Shown in pieces: positions 62,637-64,000 of a stretch of DNA of 64,000 nt (positions are counted from its first letter, which is position 1; each line of letters starts with the position of its first letter). The notes under the pieces are model-generated. The model was not told the origin of the DNA. It saw only the letters and a list, made by a program, of their open reading frames with translations, and did not search any database. This stretch comes from RHKX01 sp963839535 (lineage in GTDB: Bacteria; Actinomycetota; Thermoleophilia; Solirubrobacterales; 70-9). Position numbers and translations under genes: made by a program. The DNA lies in the NCBI GenBank assembly GCA_963839535.1, contig CAWIVF010000008.1, positions 62,001 through 126,000 of the forward strand. Reading direction: 5' to 3'.

Positions 62637-63881
62637 ATGGGGCGCGACGCCATCGGCCGGACCGAGGCGCAGGTCATCGGCACCTCCTCGATCGAGCGGA
62701 CCTCGCTGGAGCGCGAGGAGGAGCTGTTCACGATCAACATGGGCCCGCACCACCCGGCCACGCACGGCGTGCTGCGGCTGCTGGTCTCGCTCGAGGGCGA
62801 GGTCGTCCGGGACCTGAAGCCGGTGATGGGCTACGTCCACACCGGGATCGAGAAGTCCTGCGAGCAGAAGAGCTACTGGAAGGTGATCCCGTTCATCGAG
62901 CGGATGGACTACCTCTCCTACTTCTTCAACATGGAGACCTTCTGCGGGGCGACGGAGAAGCTGCTCGAGCTCGAGATCCCGCCGCGCGCCGCCTGGCTCC
63001 GCATCCTCCACCTCGAGCTGAACCGGATCCACAGCCATCTGGTCGGGCTCGGGACCACCGCGCTGGACCTCGGCGCGATCTCGATGTTCTGGTACTGCTT
63101 CCGCGAGCGCGACAAGATCCTCGACCTGTTCGAGATGTCGTCGGGCCAGCGGATGCACACCCGCTACTTCCAGGTCGGCGGCGTGATGGAGGACATCCCG
63201 GTCGGCTTCGAGCGGCGGGTGCTCGAGTTCTGCGACGACATGCCGAACCGGATCGACGAGTACGCGGCGCTGCTGGACCGGAACGAGATCTTCCTCCAGC
63301 GGACGCGCAACACCGGGGTCGTCCCGCTCGAGCGGCTCAAGGAGCTGGGCGTGACCGGCCCGCTCCTGCGCGCGGCGGGCGAGCCGTGGGACCTGCGCAA
63401 GGTCGACGACTACCTCCCCTACAAGGACTTCGACTTCCAGATCCCGGTCGGGACGGTCGGCGACAACTACGACCGCTACCGGGTCCGGCTGAACGAGATG
63501 CGCGAGTCGGTGCGGATCATCCGCCAGGCGATCGAGGGGCTGCCGGAGGGCCCGTGGATCGCCGACGACCGCAAGGTCGTGCTGCCGCCGCGCCACGAGC
63601 TCGGCACCTCGATGGAGGCGCTGATCCACCACTTCAAGCTGGTCACCGAGGGCTTCCGCGTCCCGCCCGGCGAGGTCTACTTCCCGGTCGAGGGCCCGCG
63701 CGGCGAGTACGGCTGCTTCCTCGTCGCCGACGGCTCGGCGAAGCCGGTCCGGGTCCACATGCGCGACCCCTCCTTCGTCAACCTGCAGATGCTGCGCGAG
63801 ATGTGCGTCGGCCAGTACGTCGCCGACCTGATCGCCAACCTCGCGATGCTCGACCCGATCCTCGGGGGCATCGACCGGTGA
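62637..63881 (+). CDS. nuoD: NADH-quinone oxidoreductase subunit D
   Basis: Forms the quinone site with NuoB. 414 residues from ATG 62637. Motifs: LFTINMGPHHPATHGVLRLLVSLEGE, PVMGYVHTGIEKSCEQKSYWKVIPFIERMDYLSYFFN and the C-terminal PRGEYGCFLVADGSAKPVRVHMRDPSFVNLQ, all canonical. An upstream CTG at 62595, 12 nt after AAGGAG and in frame, would add STEYADTTRTPEQ, which reads as normal coding sequence. With only ATG 62637 the ribosome site is 54 nt away, so CTG 62595 may be the true start. Ends 4 bp into nuoE (GTGA). Confidence 0.95.
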   Translation: MGRDAIGRTEAQVIGTSSIERTSLEREEELFTINMGPHHPATHGVLRLLVSLEGEVVRDLKPVMGYVHTGIEKSCEQKSYWKVIPFIERMDYLSYFFNMETFCGATEKLLELEIPPRAAWLRILHLELNRIHSHLVGLGTTALDLGAISMFWYCFRERDKILDLFEMSSGQRMHTRYFQVGGVMEDIPVGFERRVLEFCDDMPNRIDEYAALLDRNEIFLQRTRNTGVVPLERLKELGVTGPLLRAAGEPWDLRKVDDYLPYKDFDFQIPVGTVGDNYDRYRVRLNEMRESVRIIRQAIEGLPEGPWIADDRKVVLPPRHELGTSMEALIHHFKLVTEGFRVPPGEVYFPVEGPRGEYGCFLVADGSAKPVRVHMRDPSFVNLQMLREMCVGQYVADLIANLAMLDPILGGIDR

Positions 63882-64000
63882 GCGACGCCGAGAGCAGCGA
63901 GGAGCGCGCCGACTCCCCCGGGACCTCGGGGACCGACGAGCCCGGCCGCGAGCAGGCGCGCGGCGGCTCCGGCGAGCCGCCCGTCCCCGATTCGGAGAGC
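63878..64000 (+). CDS. nuoE: Probable NuoE, truncated by window edge
   Basis: GTG 63878 overlaps the nuoD stop. The 41 residues seen are acidic and disordered (SDAESSEERADSPGTSG, then REQARGGSGEPPVPDSES), before any thioredoxin-like NuoE core. The call rests on the nuoABCD order only. An N-terminal low-complexity extension on NuoE would be unusual and matches the acidic tail of NuoB. Confidence 0.6.
   Translation, partial: MSDAESSEERADSPGTSGTDEPGREQARGGSGEPPVPDSES

Overview
The DNA is very GC-rich, with G or C at nearly every third codon position. It carries GTG, TTG and possibly CTG starts, a stand-alone adenosylcobalamin-type ribonucleotide reductase, a nuoABCDE operon, a c-di-AMP riboswitch ahead of a cell-wall hydrolase, and many TANNNT boxes 6-10 nt from start codons. 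This fits a deep-branching actinobacterium, most plausibly class Thermoleophilia (Solirubrobacterales-like). That assignment rests on gene content only.

Layout. 1-1 kb: end of an unknown gene and a rearranged tandem marR. 1-3.3 kb: Lon protease. 3.4-30 kb: a surface-glycan locus with about 12 glycosyltransferases (GT), seven SAM methyltransferases, a sulfotransferase, a hexapeptide-repeat acyltransferase, a flippase, an O-antigen-ligase/polymerase-type protein and a Wzz-kinase fusion, plus a D-2-hydroxyacid dehydrogenase and a TatA-like protein. 29.9-32.9 kb: a molybdopterin oxidoreductase of the FdhF/YdeP type, divergent from fdhD. 32.9-41 kb: tRNA-Thr(CGU), a 19-codon hydrophobic small ORF, gluQ, a two-component system, holB, tmk and an archaeal-looking topA. 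41-49 kb: an epimerase, a precorrin-2 dehydrogenase, a GNAT protein, a lipoprotein, a hemolysin-III protein with an added helical domain, nrdJ and ctaA. 49.2-60.8 kb: c-di-AMP riboswitch plus NlpC/P60 hydrolase, a five-gene run (DsbA-like to alpha/beta hydrolase), topoisomerase IB, an ATP-grasp protein, a thioesterase, msrB, serS, a cytochrome c lipoprotein, a flavin reductase and a membrane protein. 60.8-64 kb: nuoABCD and the start of nuoE.

How it works together. The 3.4-30 kb block looks like a near-complete assembly, modification, export and ligation system for a methylated and probably sulfated glycan. It lacks a recognisable initiating sugar-phosphate transferase and nucleotide-sugar synthesis genes, which must lie elsewhere. 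The rest is mostly housekeeping: replication and topology, tRNA charging, deoxynucleotide supply and respiration.

Main caveat. A large fraction of genes carry one or more single-base frameshifts as written, including essential-type genes (nrdJ, gluQ, ctaA). The density is highest between about 6.6 and 20.4 kb. Uncorrected sequencing indels are the simplest explanation, so most such genes are annotated as one CDS spanning the break. No CRISPR array, prophage, insertion sequence or recognisable defence system was seen. No fully new system could be demonstrated. The strongest unusual items are the glycan locus, the archaeal-type TopA, the leaderless-promoter signature, the hemolysin-III fusion, the marR tandem rearrangement and the shared intergenic hairpin repeats.
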